NCBI GenBank assembly: GCA_037903475.1
Contig: JBAJFG010000095.1
Span: forward strand, 62,001-126,000
Reading direction: 5' to 3'
Length of the DNA stretch: 64,000 nucleotides
Source of the DNA: Ancylostoma caninum
Lineage: Eukaryota > Nematoda > Chromadorea > Rhabditida > Ancylostomatidae
Shown here: in pieces, positions 52,376 to 62,018 of the stretch
Layout of the letters: the number at the start of each line of letters is the position of its first letter
How positions within the stretch are numbered: position 1 is the first letter of the stretch
Translations under genes and position numbers: made by a program
Notes under the pieces: model-generated
Seen by the model: only the letters and a program-made list of their open reading frames with translations
What the model was told of the DNA's origin: nothing
The model's database searches: none

Positions 52376-52532
52376 CAAACGGCCGTGTGCAAGGGGCGGG
52401 ACCGCATCGTGACGTGGCGCTCGAGTTCTCTGCTGCTGCCTGGGGCAGACAACCAACGCCAGCATGCAGAGCCCCTGTGTCTCTGCCGAAGGGAGCCGCG
52501 CCGTGTTCCCGCCCCTTGCACACGGCCGTTTG
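52376..52532. repeat. GC-rich inverted repeat with perfect 25-bp arms
   Basis: The arm at 52376-52400 (caaacggccgtgtgc, aaggggcggg) is exactly matched in reverse by 52508-52532. Similarity continues ~15 bp outward on each side (tacaagagactc against gagaactgta reversed). The 107-bp centre is GC-rich. Because the block lacks stops in several frames it generates six overlapping open frames of 66-130 codons. It is probably a small MITE or fold-back, and no target duplication was found. Confidence 0.7.
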
Positions 52533-52988
52533 CAGTTCTCTGTACGTTCCTTTCCAGCCAGGCAAGCGACATCGCATGGTAGCTCAAGTGTGTCATTCAT
52601 GTCTAGTGAGCTGCTATTGTTCCGCGCCAATTCCATCTCATCTGGCAAGGCTCAGATGAACTAATTCCAAAAAAAGTGCCTTTCAGTTATGAGCAGAAGT
52701 GTTGTAGAGAACTTAATTAGAAAATGGAAGCTCCTGGAATTACGGAATAGCATTGAGGGGAATGAAAACGGCAGATGGGTCAGGCATAATTCTGCGGCTA
52801 AAAGAATAACTGACAGAAATGGAGACTACAGCATTTCGGATCGGCTCGCACCACGCCGCATCATCATTTTCACGTGACAGTGATTGTCTGCGCATCCGCA
52901 CATTCCAGCAATGTATGAGCTAGGATAGCGCAGAATTTCAACAGCACCTGAAATTTAAAATATTTAATCCAATTTATGTTCAAGGAAG

Positions 52989-53333
52989 GGGTGTGGGTCA
53001 TGATGAGGCAAAATGGCGCGGCGTCTTCCCGCCCTTCGGTGTCGATCGTCCCCAATCACATTCAAATTTGCATGGGCAACTATTTCTGATAACTGTGCAG
53101 CACGAACGCAGCCCAATCGAGGGGAGGATGGCAGCAACTGGCAACCGTTGCTGCTAGGGTTTCTACCCGAACCATTACGCCGTTTGGTCTGCGTTCGTCC
53201 CGCACAGTTATCAGAGATGGTGAAATCGCGCGCGAATCAGTGCGAGTAGGTCCTGAAGGGCGGGGCGAGGGTTCGAATGAACCAATCGCAGACACATTGC
53301 CCACCCACTTTCGCCTCATCATGACCCACACCC
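52989..53333. mobile_element. Mutator-type MITE, 345 bp
   Basis: The terminal inverted repeat begins GGGTGTGGGTCATGATGAGG at both ends. The 9-bp sequence tcaaggaag flanks it on the left (52980-52988) and right (53334-53342). A 9-bp target duplication is typical of Mutator-like elements. Internal inverted blocks are also matched: ctgataactgtgc with aacgcag near 53087-53110, against ctgcgttcgtcc with gcacagttatcag near 53190-53214. The element is therefore a long fold-back. No transposase is present. Confidence 0.8.
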
Positions 53334-53342
53334 TCAAGGAAG

Positions 53343-53814
53343 TGGCGGAGGATTCCGAAAAAGGGCGTTTGAGGTCAAAAACGAGCAAAACGAAGGGAAT
53401 ACGAAAGAGCTAAGAAGTTAACTATCGAAACAAGTAGAGGAGACGGAAAGGAATGACAGAGACAAAAAATTAACTGACTTGTAGAATTACGAGGGAAAAA
53501 ATGGAATACTAATTTACCCATAACGTTTACCATAAGTTCAATTTAACCATAAGTTCTAGAAGGCTCTCTCTCCTCATAAAATGGAGCAGTGGTGAAATCC
53601 CCTTCTCACTCTACCCTCTTGATCCAACTCTCTCTCCCTTTCTTTCTCTCTCATTTTTGAACGTGTGATGATAAATTTTCAACGAAGGAAGGGTCGCGTG
53701 AGAGAGTCTTTGAGGACAGGTAGGAACTGTATTCATAAGGAGCGGGATCATGTATGTCCCAGCATGGAGAGTTTGCTTTGGGGGAATGGGTGGTCGCGAT
53801 GAGCGTTTGAGCCC
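53343..53814. other. No recognisable gene
   Basis: It holds CT-rich tracts at about 53560-53655 and otherwise nothing notable. Confidence 0.4.
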
Positions 53815-53946
53815 GAGGCAGGGTGCATCGTTGAGAATACCCAGGGTAAACGTAATAACACACCTGAACTTACTATTCGCCTTTCACCTTGGGTAATTAC
53901 AACGTGGATATGAGATTATCCATTCTTCCTATGATGCATCTGGGCT
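53815..53946. repeat. Palindromic TTACCCTGGGTAA repeat, copy 8
   Basis: The left arm is gcagggtgcatcgttgagaa, then tacccagggtaaacg. The right arm is tttcaccttgggtaattaca, then a short insertion and atgatgcatctgggctc. The insertion (tggatatgagattatccattct) separates the core from the outer arm, a small rearrangement relative to the family. Confidence 0.6.
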
Positions 53947-54586
53947 CAGAAGAGTGCGACCTGATTGAGGAGTACATGGTTTTTGCGGTTACGCGGTTAC
54001 TGATTTTTCATTACCTCCGCACTGACCCTGCTCTCCCTATTCCCCAACCTCCCAAGTTTCACTGCTAACCATCGCCGCTTCTGTTCTTTTTGCATGACAC
54101 CTCTTTTTATAGTGCTCGCTACTTCAAGACGTAATTTATCGCCAGCAGCCATCATAGACGTGGATTCGCACAACTCCCATTCATTTCAATGAAATTGTAC
54201 TTGTCCTATTGCTTTTCTTTACTCGAGTTTTTGCCAGCCAACAGTCTGCAACGCGTAAAAACCGAAGAGTGTCAATGTTTGCAGACGACGGTTGAAATGT
54301 ATACATCTCTCTTTGTTCTCAGCGGCGTAGCGTTAGCTTCAAACACGTTACAGCTTCTTATGAACAAGACTGATTGCTTCGAACACAACAGAACCAGTCC
54401 TTTGACATTTGAAATGTGTTACTTTTTGCCTCGAATTTCACGAGGTCGACGGCTTCATCATTACAGAGGTCGATTTATACTTGGAATCAAAAATCGCGCG
54501 TCTGAGTAGAAAAAGGTAGGTAAGAAATGCATTACATGGAAATCAATTAGAGCGAGAATTAGAAGCAGAATCAATTAGTGGCGTAG

Positions 54587-54654
54587 CGGAGCGATAGAAG
54601 CGAAATTAGTTGAAAAAACACGGAGCGATAGAAGCGAAATTAGTTGAAAAAACA
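54587..54654. repeat. Perfect tandem duplication of 34 bp
   Basis: The unit cggagcgatagaagcgaaat, then tagttgaaaaaaca, occurs twice without any difference, so the duplication is recent. Confidence 0.9.
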
Positions 54655-54879
54655 AAGTTGTAAGTACACATATAAGAAAAAGTAAGAGTTTCGAAGGAAA
54701 CTGGAGATTTCCTGACCAGCATAGACCTAGGATCATCATGATTAAGGGGAGTTCATACTAGATGCGTGATCAATCGCGCAGCAGACGCACGTGTTCACTT
54801 GCAGACGGAATTGCGTGAGGACCGCTCAACGCAGTATGCACATCATCAACGAAAACATTTGTCGCCAGGCGGCAAATGC

Positions 54880-54960
54880 GTGCGTCTCGATTGCGTCAGA
54901 TCTGCACCAGGGCTGCGACTGGCCTATCCTTCACCATATGCGTAGACCCGCGCGCGTCAA
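54880..54960 (+). repeat. GCG-rich dispersed repeat, copy 2
   Basis: This is the counterpart of the segment at 41.4 kb: gtgcgtctcgattgcgtcag, then gctgcgactggcct. The surrounding 54.78-54.98 kb is rich in GCGT and ACGC words. Confidence 0.4.
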
Positions 54961-56373
54961 ACGCACGCACCTACCTGTGAATTGTCCTTCAGAGACCACT
55001 CATTCCGTTTAGAAGAGTATAAACACTGAGAACTATCTAAGACACAAACCCTCCTCTTCTAGAGAAAATGCCTCAATCTTCCGGATGTAGCAAGCTAGCT
55101 AGTACTTAAGTAGTGCAACTAGGATCAGTCAAAATCTAAATTTTTCCTATCCTTAAAACATTTTACACCTCAAGCCAGTTGTACAATGTTTAATACACTT
55201 GAGACCTCCGAAATTCTTGAAGCGTTAAGGTTGTAAAGAGCTAATTAAGACCTTAATGGAAGGTTCGTTGGACCGGAACTATTGGCAGAAGCTGCAGCCA
55301 GCGAGAGAGTGTTGGTACAGTCGCTACCTGGATGGGAGAGGTTGTCTTAGGATTAGGGGAACTAATTCTAAGAACTCTTTCCTGAGCATTTTATTAGCTG
55401 GAATCTGGGTATTACACAGATAAAAAGTTGAGTCAAAAAAAAAACATGGGCTGGGATTCATGAAACGATAACCAAGCAAACCAACGCTGGCTGGAGTGAT
55501 TGGTTATCGTGTTGACAACATAGTGCTAAGAGATGCAGACAACAAAAGTAGGTTTGCTAGCCTGGGTTATCGCTTCATGGATCGCAGCCATGGAATTAGA
55601 GGTCTTTCTGAGAACGAACAAGTTTCCCAAACCCAGCGCTCACCCAGTAGCGATGTTCGTAAACATTCTCTCGGAGAATGTGATTATCCAGATGGTACAT
55701 GGCTAAAGAAACACGCTCTATGGCAGTGATATAAACAGGGAAACAAGGTTGAGGAAATCTCACCATAAACATATGCATCGGAACTTAATGAGGAAAGTGC
55801 AAAAACTAGATTGAACCAGCTGATTAGCCGGCCAACACCTAGCTGCAGACGTAATTGCAGTCAAATTTGCAGGCGCACTTTCGAAGCCGCCCGAACGTGT
55901 GTAGAAAGAAGAGTTCGGGTTTGCAAAGAAGGAGGCTTATTCTACAGTGCACAGGTTGGAGAGGAGCAATTTCATCTCCTGAACTCCATTAAGTCAGCAT
56001 AATGTGCTACCGTACCAACTAAAGTATTCTACAACACCGCTAACTATCGTAAAATATGATCGCAGTATAAACAATTTGGTGGAACAGGTTCGAATGATTA
56101 CCCCGTCGTTACCCAGTCCGTGCAAGCAGTTTTGCCCAGTAAGGGGACGACTTCTTGAGTTTATGACCGTACGAGGATAGAGGAGACAATAAAGTGGTTC
56201 GTTAAATAATTCGTGAGCAGACAAGATAGTTGCGGAGTGGGCCTCTGCTAGAGCAGTAAGATTGCCTGTCTTTTCTGTCTTTCAGGATAGGCAAAAGTTA
56301 GGAATAAGCAATTATACAGAACTTGGTGTTGTTTTGTACTGAATTCATTTCAGTTGTTATTTTGAAAATGTTA

Positions 56374-56519
56374 CAGAAAAAGTCGAAAAAAATCAGGAAG
56401 CTCTCCCAGATAGTGTGTTGCATAGAAGCCAATCAGTGAACAATTCACACCTTCCCCTTATACGTTTGCGATATAATTGCACGTATGAAACATACAGAGG
56501 AAGCGAAATGAGGAAGTAA
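56374..56519 (+). repeat. ~145-bp direct repeat, copy 1
   Basis: It shares agctctcccagatagtgtgt, then caattcacaccttcccctta and tttgcgatataat, with the copy at 59.55 kb, at roughly 85 percent identity by eye. It lies 3.2 kb from its partner in the same orientation, so the two bracket the mariner and the minisatellite. Confidence 0.7.
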
Positions 56520-57224
56520 CCATTTCCAATTCTTTCGTTAATCTAGAATACTCTTTTTCTAATTCCGAGAAATTACTTCTGAAGGAATAGAACATGAATC
56601 TATTTACTGTATCAGTTACCGATACAGAGATCTATTAAACAAAGCGCCGTAAGGGGCTAGAGCGGTTAGAGATACGGGGCGGCACTCATAGACACCGCAA
56701 TCTTGAGGCGCAGACTGTGGGGCGAAATGGCCGATTTCCATGGACGCAGACACGTTCGTTTCGGGACTCGCAATTACGTCACTGCTGGCTCTCCCACATG
56801 CACGAGTTAGTGATTTCATCACCTTCGCTGGCGGTCTCGCCGAATAGGAGTGGGGGAGTGTTTACGAGCTTTCAGGCTGCACAATGTACGCAGCAGGAAA
56901 ACCACCCTTCCACTGTTGTGACGCTTTGTGCACCTGCAGGGAGAAATGGGCCGGTGTTATGAGAGCCACATCGTCTCAGAAACTTCGGTGAGGCTGGACC
57001 GACGTGGTCGCCTCGTCTGATGGATGCTATAGTCGCATCCCGTGCTGGATTCTCGCAGCGATTGTGTAGTTACGACATCCGTTCGTTTCGAGAAAGCCTC
57101 TGCACTAAGAAAGAGTAAGAGCCTCTAAATAGATTGTATATCCAATCAACTATATACGGATACGGGTCCGCCGATGGAGAAACAAAGAGTAAAAACCTCT
57201 AAATAGGAATGCATGACATTGTAT

Positions 57225-58007
57225 AAGGGTGTTAAGAAAGTCTTGAGCCGTCTTAGACTTTTTTGTGCTTTATTTTATTACTCAGCACACAGTGGAATTT
57301 GCTCAGCAATATAATAGCCATAGTTAGCCACTGCAGTGTCCCACCTAATGGGCAGGTCAGCGGTCCTCTTTTCCCAGGAATGGGAAGACTGGGAGCCAAA
57401 GAAATCGCTGACCTCCCTTCCAACATGGTCAACTTTGGCGTATTTTTTATTGACTTGAAATGCCTTGAAAGAGCAAAATAAGTGGTAATCGGAAGGGGCA
57501 ACGTCAGGAGAATAGGGTGAGTGAGAAACCGTAACCCAGCCCAGCTCCGCAAATTTTTCACCGGTCTCTTTAGCTATTTGGGGCCTACCCTCATCATAGC
57601 GTAGGTGTACAAGAAACTCGTTTCGACCGTTTTGCTCAAACAGCATCCGCGGCTCTCTGGAGCTGATTGGCGTATGTGTTACCGGTGACCGTGTGTGTTT
57701 GCGGGAGCCGCTCATAATACAATATCTCTAGCGAATTCCAGAAGTAGCAAAGGAGACGGATGCTTGGGTGGGGTGCGATTTGGCCGATCTTCTCCTTGAC
57801 GGAACCACATGGCACGGTGCGTTTTAAAATCGTAGAGGCCCCCACTCTCATCTCCAATAATTAGGCATTCTAGAAACTCCTTTCGATGTTGATAGAGCAG
57901 GAAAAACTGATTTTGGCTAGGGGGACCTCTCGTGGAACTGACGTCGCAATAAGCAAAAGTTCTGAAACTTTTGTAAAAATCGGCTTAAGGCTTTCTTACC
58001 ACCCTAA
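57225..58007 (-). mobile_element. Internally deleted mariner element, 783 bp
   Basis: The terminal inverted repeats TAAGGGTGTTAAGAAAGTCT and TTAGGGTGGTAAGAAAGCCT (right end read inward) are flanked by TA on both sides (57223-57224 and 58008-58009), the Tc1/mariner target duplication. The expected full length is ~1.3 kb, so ~0.5 kb is missing. The lost part corresponds to the N-terminal DNA-binding half of the transposase. The right ITR runs almost directly into sequence encoding the first catalytic motif (IIGDES). Confidence 0.9.
57278..57880 (-). pseudogene. Mariner transposase remnant (catalytic domain)
   Basis: On the minus strand the sequence near 57865 reads IIGDES (mariner GDE, first catalytic Asp). 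A second frame then gives ILYYERLPQTHTV, and a third (57715-57278) gives YDEGRP through YSPDVAPSDYHLF to the stop. The second and third catalytic Asp are separated by exactly 34 residues, the D,D34D signature of mariners. At least two frameshifts separate these blocks and the N-terminal half is deleted, so no active enzyme can be made. The C-terminal frame is intact for ~145 codons including non-homologous upstream codons. Confidence 0.9.
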
Positions 58008-58030
58008 TATATCCAATCAACTATATACGG

Positions 58031-58985
58031 ATACGGGTCCACCGATGGAGAAAGGGCCCGCCAGGGCCCAGTGCTGTGGGAAACGCCAAGATACGGGACC
58101 ACCAATGGAGAAAAGGCCCGCCAGGGCCCAATGGTGCGGGGGACGCCGAGACACGGGTCCACCGATGGAGAAAGGGCCCGCCGTGGCCCAGTGCTGTGGG
58201 GAACGCCATGACGTGGGTCCACCTATGGAGAAAGGGCCCGCCGTGGCCCAGTGCTGTGGGGAACGCCATGACGTGGGTCCACCGATGAATAAAGGGCCCA
58301 CCGTGGCCCAGTGCTGTGGGGAACGCCATGACGTGGGTCCAGCTATGGAGAAAAGGCCCGCCGTGGCCCTATGGGGCGGCGGACGCCGAGATACGGATCC
58401 ACCGATGGAGAAAGGCCCGCGAGGGTTCAATGGTGGGGCGGACGCCGAGATACGGATCTACCGATGGAGAAAGGCCCGCCAGGGCCCAGTAGTGCGGGGG
58501 ACGCCAGGATACGGGTCCACCGATGAAGAAAAGGCCCGCCGTGGCCCAATTGTGTGAAGAACGTCAGGATACGGGTTCATTTTAGTCGGATAGTGTTGAG
58601 AATGTCAGGATGCGAACCCGCCCCTGGAGAACGTGTCCGGCTTGCGCTAACTGTGAGGAAGGCGCCAGAATGCGGGCGCTCTGATGAAGGAAGGGCCGCC
58701 GTTGCTCAGTAGTATGGATAACACCAGGATACGGGTCCGCCAATATAGGATTGGTCCGCTGTGACTCAGTGAAGTGGAGAATACCAGGATACGGTTCAGG
58801 CCTAATAGTCCAACGATGGAGGAAAGTCCGCTGCAGCCCAGTAGTGTGGAAAACACTCGGATACGATTTCGCTTTATCCAGTAGTGTGGGGAACGGCAGG
58901 ATACAGTTCCGCCGATGGAGAACGCGTCTGCGTTGGCCCGATAGTGAGAAATACCCACGAATACGCCATACGATGGAGAACAAAC
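58031..58985 (+). repeat. Minisatellite, 60-bp unit, about 16 units
   Basis: The unit starts atacgggtccaccgatggag, then aaagggcccgccgtggccca, then gtgctgtggggaacgccatg. The first eight to nine units (58031 to about 58568) keep the 60-bp period within a base or two. Later units (58569-58985) drift in sequence and length (about 38-72 bp). As the period is divisible by three and stops are rare, the plus strand is open for 223 codons (57886-58557, beginning inside the mariner). It encodes 20-residue units such as DTGPPMEKGPARAQCCGKRQ, and two minus-strand frames are open too. It is best read as a non-coding tandem array, since no start context or splice site supports translation. Confidence 0.9.
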
Positions 58986-59548
58986 TTCTCATTCTCATAC
59001 TCAACTCATAAGAAGGACTTCATGTTTGGCCCCATTGGAAGATTGATTCTGCTTCTCTATCAATTTTCTAGTGATTTGGTAAGTGTGAAGCGTTAGCACA
59101 TGTCCCAAGTGGCTGCCCCACCGCACTTTCTAGCGTCCCGAAGGGGCGCTAGTATGGTACATAGACCCATATGACTCAGAGAGACGGAGTGGATTTGTGA
59201 TTCAGTTTCGGTTCCATTTTATATGTAGTTTCGTGAAAAATTGCGACGAAATAGAGAAGTTTTCTGAAATTATGGATGTGAATGATTTCTTTGAGGCCGA
59301 AGGTTTTTCAACCGCACGGCGCATGAACCCGGCTCATTTGTCCTGACAAGGATCGATTCCGCAGAAATTGAGAATTTATCATGAAGACGAATGTAATTCG
59401 GTAGCTTTGAGTATCATAGCGCTGGATCAGATACAGGTCTGCGATAGCATCATGTGCACCTGGGCAATTTTATGTGAGAGTTCATTCAGTGGCTGACATA
59501 AAAAGGGTCCTAGATGCAATCATCAAATGCGGTTCAGTAACTGCTGCT
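58986..59548. other. No recognisable gene; holds a short hairpin
   Basis: Positions 59130-59152 form ctagcg-t-ccc / gggg-cgctag around gaag, an imperfect hairpin of nine to ten pairs. From about 59418 a 67-codon plus-strand frame runs into the second copy of the 145-bp repeat. Confidence 0.35.
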
Positions 59549-59652
59549 AGAAAAAGTCTAAGAAAAAACCAGAAAGCTCTCCCGGATAGTGGGTTGCATA
59601 AAAGCAATGGACAATTCACACCTTCCCCTTACAGGTTTGCGATATAATCGCA
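59418..59652 (+). pseudogene. Possible transposon-protein fragment with helix-turn-helix-like run
   Basis: The plus-strand frame, open after a TAG, reads VADIKRVLDAIIKCGSVTAA, then RKSLRKNQKALPDS, and ends at a TAA in FAI. The pattern (two amphipathic helices around G-S-V-T-A-A-R) resembles DNA-binding helix-turn-helix segments in transposases and Psq-type proteins. There is no ATG. The last third lies in the direct repeat also present at 56.4 kb. Family assignment is a guess from pattern. Confidence 0.25.
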
Positions 59653-59689
59653 CTTATGAAACATTCCGGAGAACGAAATGAGGAAGTAG
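59549..59689 (+). repeat. ~145-bp direct repeat, copy 2
   Basis: This is the partner of 56374-56519. In one frame both copies read NSHLPL-x-x-LRYN-x-TYET, with changes at several sites, suggesting a once-coding segment of a mobile element. Confidence 0.7.
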
Positions 59690-60706
59690 GTTCAGCTTTT
59701 TAGCTGTTCCATCTTTCCAGGGCTACTCGTACACAGAACATCAGAAAAGTGGTTTCTGTTGAACTCATAACAGTTCAATATCCAAGACAAGTACCATCCA
59801 TTTGGAATTCTTTACCTCAAAATCTTTGGCGCAGATATATTTTTTTTTATAAGAAGAGGTAAGATGAGTTATCAGGTTGGTTCACCAAATTTGACGTTTT
59901 GTGCATCTTAACTTTGCATACTCTTTTGTATCAATCCGGTCAAGCTATTCAACATTATTTTGTTGAATCCTAGCCCAGATTCTCACTTTGATAGCTAACA
60001 ATAAGATGTTTATCGGTAACTAACGATCAGAGGCTGCTTCACTGACTGTGTGCTGTAGTGGCCGACCGTAACCGCATGGCAGAAATCAAAATGCGAATTG
60101 GTGGATAATCAACATATGTCTCGAGCTGTTTGTGGATCCACCCGTCGGTTACTTGGGCGTTAGTGGTGGAGTTTTCAGAGTTTTATGAAGCATGTCGGTG
60201 ACAAACCGTTATGGTGATGTAACCCTGAGCCGACAGCTGAGCAAGTATACAGTGAGAGCGTCAATGGCGGTGCGTCTTTCACGGACGCGTACAGTACATA
60301 CTCGTCGCTTGGGTTGGAATCGACGCTGTAGTGGCGAATCAGGGCTTCCTTGACAGCTTTCATCATATTTGGTGTTAGCCATAAAAAAAACTAACTGTTG
60401 GTAAAACCACTTAATTTGTTGTCGCGGCGAGGATTCCAGCGCGAGCGGCGCGTTCGCGCCACGTGCTTTCGCAATCCGCGAAAAACGCACAGCCATTGAT
60501 GCCTACTGTATGTAGATAGTCGGGTGAAAAGTGAGAGGAGAGGGTAGCGGTTTTCCTACCGGTACAAAAATTCGGGATTCCATTGAGGAAGGACTGCTGG
60601 AGAAGTAGTTTACTTTCTACTAAAGTTTCCTCAGGATTCCGACCTCTCACTTTTGGACGTAAAATTCTTAAAGGTAGACAATTTTTAGTACTGTTCTGTC
60701 TCTGAG
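59690..60706. other. No recognisable gene
   Basis: It is AT-rich and then moderately GC-rich (60.2-60.5 kb). The overlapping minus-strand frames (60175-60650) are not recognisable. Confidence 0.3.
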
Positions 60707-60770
60707 CTTCATGAAATATTGCTGATATAGTTGTTCAGCTGAAAGCTCCTCAATGCCTTTATTGGTAAGC

Positions 60771-60795
60771 TTTCGGCATTTAATGCCTTCTTCAG
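60771..60795 (-). ncRNA. Hammerhead-ribozyme-like motif in the left arm
   Basis: On the minus strand the sequence is CTGAAGA, then AGGCATTAAATGCC, then GAAA. This is the conserved core order of a hammerhead (CUGANGA, stem II, GAAA). The stem GGCAT/ATGCC closes a 3-4 nt loop with one extra A. Penelope-like elements are known to carry such motifs in their terminal repeats. Stems I and III and the cleavage triplet could not be drawn convincingly. Confidence 0.35.
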
Positions 60796-61127
60796 ACCTA
60801 AATATTAACAATCCATTGCTATCTCATCACAAGCTTACAAATAGGAACAGTTGAACAATACCTAGAGGCAGGAAGTTAGTAAGTCTTTCTGACTTCGTGT
60901 GCTCTCAGGCAATTGCTGACCTATACAACGATAACTTAGGTTGGTGTTCGACATAATTCAACATGTTAAGAAAAGAACCTTGCTCCTAAGATGTTGGTCA
61001 CAGAATGAAACTACGTTACGGCAAGAGATCGGAGAGGCATTTATACTCATAGTTATGAGATCAATCTCAACACATCACGCAACTCCTCTCTGTTGTTTAT
61101 CTCAGGACTGCGCCTCCTTATTTCCAG

Positions 61128-61370
61128 GTCTGAGACCCTTACGAATGCGACTGGACGAGCACCGCAGGGCATTAACGAACCCTGCCTCCTACGCGTCAGA
61201 AAGCTTTTCAAGACATCGCACTCTGAAACATACGTACGAGTGTGCTCCGAAGTTGAAAGTCAAAGTCCTCCACCGTCATCTTGTGAATACTCTGGAAAGG
61301 AAAATTATGGAGGCACTGGAAATAAGGAGGCACAGTCCAGAGATAAACAACAGAGAGGAGTTGCGTGATG
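61128..61370 (+). pseudogene. GIY-YIG endonuclease C-terminal fragment (Penelope-like element)
   Basis: In the plus strand the spacer and start of the right arm read RMRLDEHRRALTNP, then SFSRHRTLKHTYE, VKVLHRHLVNTLERKIMEAL and NNREEL before the stop at about 61378. This matches the C-terminal part of GIY-YIG nucleases of Penelope-like retroelements (R-x-R-x-x-EH, then a Glu-containing LERKIMEAL helix). The GIY and YIG strands that should precede it are missing. The open frame upstream (60941-61127) is just the inverted 3' arm read through, so the 145-codon ORF is chimeric and not a functional protein. Confidence 0.65.
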
Positions 61371-61649
61371 TGTCGTGAGATTGATCTCATAACTATGAGT
61401 ATAAATGCCTCTCCGATCTCTTGCCGTAACGTAGTTTCATTCTGTGACCAACATCTTAGGAGCAAGGTTCTTTTCTTAACATGTTGAATTATGTCGAACA
61501 CCAACCTAAGTTATCGTTGTATAGGTCAGCATTTGCCTGAGAGCACACGAAGTCAGAAAGACTTACTAACTTCCTGCCTCTAGGTATTGTTCAACTGTTC
61601 CTATTTGTAAGCTTGTGATGAGATAGCAATGGATTGTTAATATTTAGGT

Positions 61650-61674
61650 CTGAAGAAGGCATTAAATGCCGAAA
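61650..61674 (+). ncRNA. Hammerhead-ribozyme-like motif in the right arm
   Basis: It is identical to the left-arm motif but in sense with the endonuclease fragment, ~270 bp after its stop codon. That is the position expected for a 3' terminal repeat. The core CTGAAGA ... GAAA and a 5-bp stem II are present, while the flanking stems are uncertain. Confidence 0.4.
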
Positions 61675-62018
61675 GCTTACCAATAAAGGCATTGAGGAGC
61701 TTTCAGCTGAACAACTACAGTGCGTAACATAAATATACGGGCACCCCAAAAATTACCCTATCTGCTCTCGCACACATTCCTGACAAACGCCACTGCTACC
61801 AGTAAATTCGGCGTTCCCGAAAACCTTATGCTACTTCATTCCGCTTTGAAAAGTGGAAAAAGAAAGTGTAACCGTGTAAATTAAGTGTTTGGTCCCATCT
61901 TCCAATGTATCATAATTATACGGGCACCCTCAGTAAAAAGTGAATAAAAACATTCGCCCATGCCGGAAGTCCTATCTCAAATTTGAAATAAGTAGTGGCA
62001 AGTGTTCTTCAATTAGAC

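Larger units (their letters stand above)
53947..56373. other. No recognisable gene; one perfect 34-bp duplication
   Basis: The tandem duplication at 54587-54654 and the GCG-rich repeat at 54880-54960 are listed separately. The open frames here (for example 54189-54509) are not recognisable. Confidence 0.3.
57110..58050. repeat. ~75-bp tandem duplication, second copy split by mariner
   Basis: Copy a (57110-57182) runs aaagagtaagagcctctaaa, then attgtatatccaatcaac and the start of a minisatellite unit. Copy b begins at 57184, reaches attgta at 57224, is interrupted by the mariner, and resumes tatccaatcaactatatacg at 58010. The 3' end of both copies is the first part of the 60-bp minisatellite unit, so the array once extended through this point. 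Confidence 0.8.

Noticed and set aside
57886..58557. 223-codon repeat protein
   Set aside because: It starts inside the mariner end and consists of minisatellite units. The 60-bp period explains the open frame on both strands.
58031..58985. CRISPR-like regular spacing
   Set aside because: There are no unique spacers between repeats and no cas genes. It is a plain tandem minisatellite in a eukaryotic setting.
60941..61504. Two identical N-termini (MVFDIIQHVKKRT) on opposite strands, resembling a duplicated gene
   Set aside because: They are the two inverted arms of the Penelope-like fold-back read antisense to the endonuclease fragment.
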